This document shows positions 14,194 through 14,733 of a stretch of DNA of 14,733 nucleotides, in pieces; positions within the stretch are counted from its first letter, which is position 1; each line of letters begins with the position of its first letter. The translations under genes and the position numbers were made by a program. The DNA comes from an uncultured Verrucomicrobiota bacterium (GTDB lineage: Bacteria > Verrucomicrobiota > Verrucomicrobiia > Palsa-1439). The DNA lies in NCBI GenBank assembly GCA_903825695.1, contig CAIKBP010000017.1, forward strand, positions 1 through 14,733. Direction: 5' to 3'. Under the pieces are notes generated by a model that saw only the letters and a program-made list of their open reading frames with translations, had not been told where the DNA came from and did not search any database.

Positions 14194-14733
14194 ATGTTGA
14201 ATCCAGCAATAACAGGTTTGTTGATTTTTGTGGTGTTGGTCGTGGCCATAATCGCGCAGGTGCGGGTGAGTTCAGCGTTCAAGCGATACTCACAAGTCAG
14301 GGCGCGCGCCGGACGCACTGGCGCAGAAGTGGCGGAAGAAATTTTGGCGGATGCGGGGATCACCGACGTTGAAGTCACACGAGCAGAATCGTTTCTTGGC
14401 GATCACTATGACCCGACGAAGAAACAGTTGTGCTTGTCACCCGGTGTGTATGACAGCGAATCGATCGCGGCGCTTGGCGTCGCTGCGCACGAGTGCGGGC
14501 ACGCCATTCAGCACAAACAAGCGTATGCGCCGCTGCGTATACGGATGGCCATCGTACCCGTGACGATGGTGGCGTCACAGATGCTACCTTTCATTTTTAT
14601 CGGCGGATTCTTTTTTGGACTGTTCAGCGTCGTCCCATGGTTGCTCGACCTCGGTATCGGGGTCTACGCCATACTGACGTTTTTTCAACTGGTCACAATG
14701 CCGGTGGAGTTCGACGCCAGCCGTCGTGCGAAG
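14194..14733 (+). CDS. YugP-type membrane zinc metallopeptidase, 5' part cut by the right edge
   Basis: The frame runs open from the ATG at 14194 to the end of the window: 180 residues without a stop, so the C-terminus lies outside. GGAGGA (14179-14184) stands nine bases before the ATG. The protein has an N-terminal membrane helix (about 7-21), a zinc-binding HECGH (99-103) within AAHECGHAIQH, and two further membrane stretches (about 119-147 and 152-168), followed by PVEFDASRRAK, where E172 is a likely further ligand. This order matches the YugP / Zn_peptidase_2 family, membrane proteins of roughly 230 residues, so perhaps 50 residues are missing. Its substrate and physiological role are not well defined in the family. 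It follows the M24 gene by 74 bases on the same strand and may belong to the same transcript. Confidence 0.92.
   Translation, partial: MLNPAITGLLIFVVLVVAIIAQVRVSSAFKRYSQVRARAGRTGAEVAEEILADAGITDVEVTRAESFLGDHYDPTKKQLCLSPGVYDSESIAALGVAAHECGHAIQHKQAYAPLRIRMAIVPVTMVASQMLPFIFIGGFFFGLFSVVPWLLDLGIGVYAILTFFQLVTMPVEFDASRRAK

Overview
The window reads as chromosomal DNA of a moderately GC-rich bacterium, most likely Verrucomicrobiota or a close PVC relative. That placement is inferred from three things. One is a very long exported subtilase carrying choice-of-anchor-D (ASPM/SPD-2/Hydin-like) repeats and many Thr-Asn pairs. The second is a DIFPRD-type M24 peptidase. The third is the mix of housekeeping genes. 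No rRNA, tRNA, CRISPR array, insertion sequence or phage gene was seen.

Layout. The left end (1-642, plus strand) is the 3' part of an unrecognised gene that enters from outside. It converges across a 132-base gap on a 4.5 kb minus-strand gene for a secreted, multidomain S8 peptidase (775-5304). Upstream of that peptidase, on the same strand, are a UvrD/Rep-family DNA helicase (5483-7519) and a TPR/coiled-coil protein (7585-8982). A 122-base divergent region (8983-9104) then separates these from a plus-strand block: a phosphohexomutase (9105-10517), a PDZ-containing S41 processing peptidase (10615-11943), the tRNA t6A enzyme TsaD (11985-13007), an M24 Xaa-Pro-type peptidase (13004-14119), and the start of a membrane-bound YugP-type zinc metallopeptidase that runs off the right edge (14194-14733).

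How the genes relate. The plus-strand genes are tightly packed. The tsaD stop and the M24 start overlap as ATGA, and an in-frame GTG of tsaD overlaps the S41 stop, although a better tsaD start lies 45 bases further on. They look co-transcribed, but their roles (sugar phosphate metabolism, envelope proteolysis, tRNA modification, peptide turnover) do not form one known pathway. Hand-counted samples give about 50-52% GC in the left partial gene and the S8 gene, and about 59-62% in the helicase and mutase genes, so the exported-protein end looks like accessory DNA beside a conserved core.

I found no convincing new defence or mobile system. The points most worth a second look are the correlated cysteine pattern in the S8 repeat domains, the unassigned C-terminal domain of that protein, two genes whose starts look leaderless, an atypical metal-ligand spacing in the M24 peptidase, and the unusual density of peptidases.
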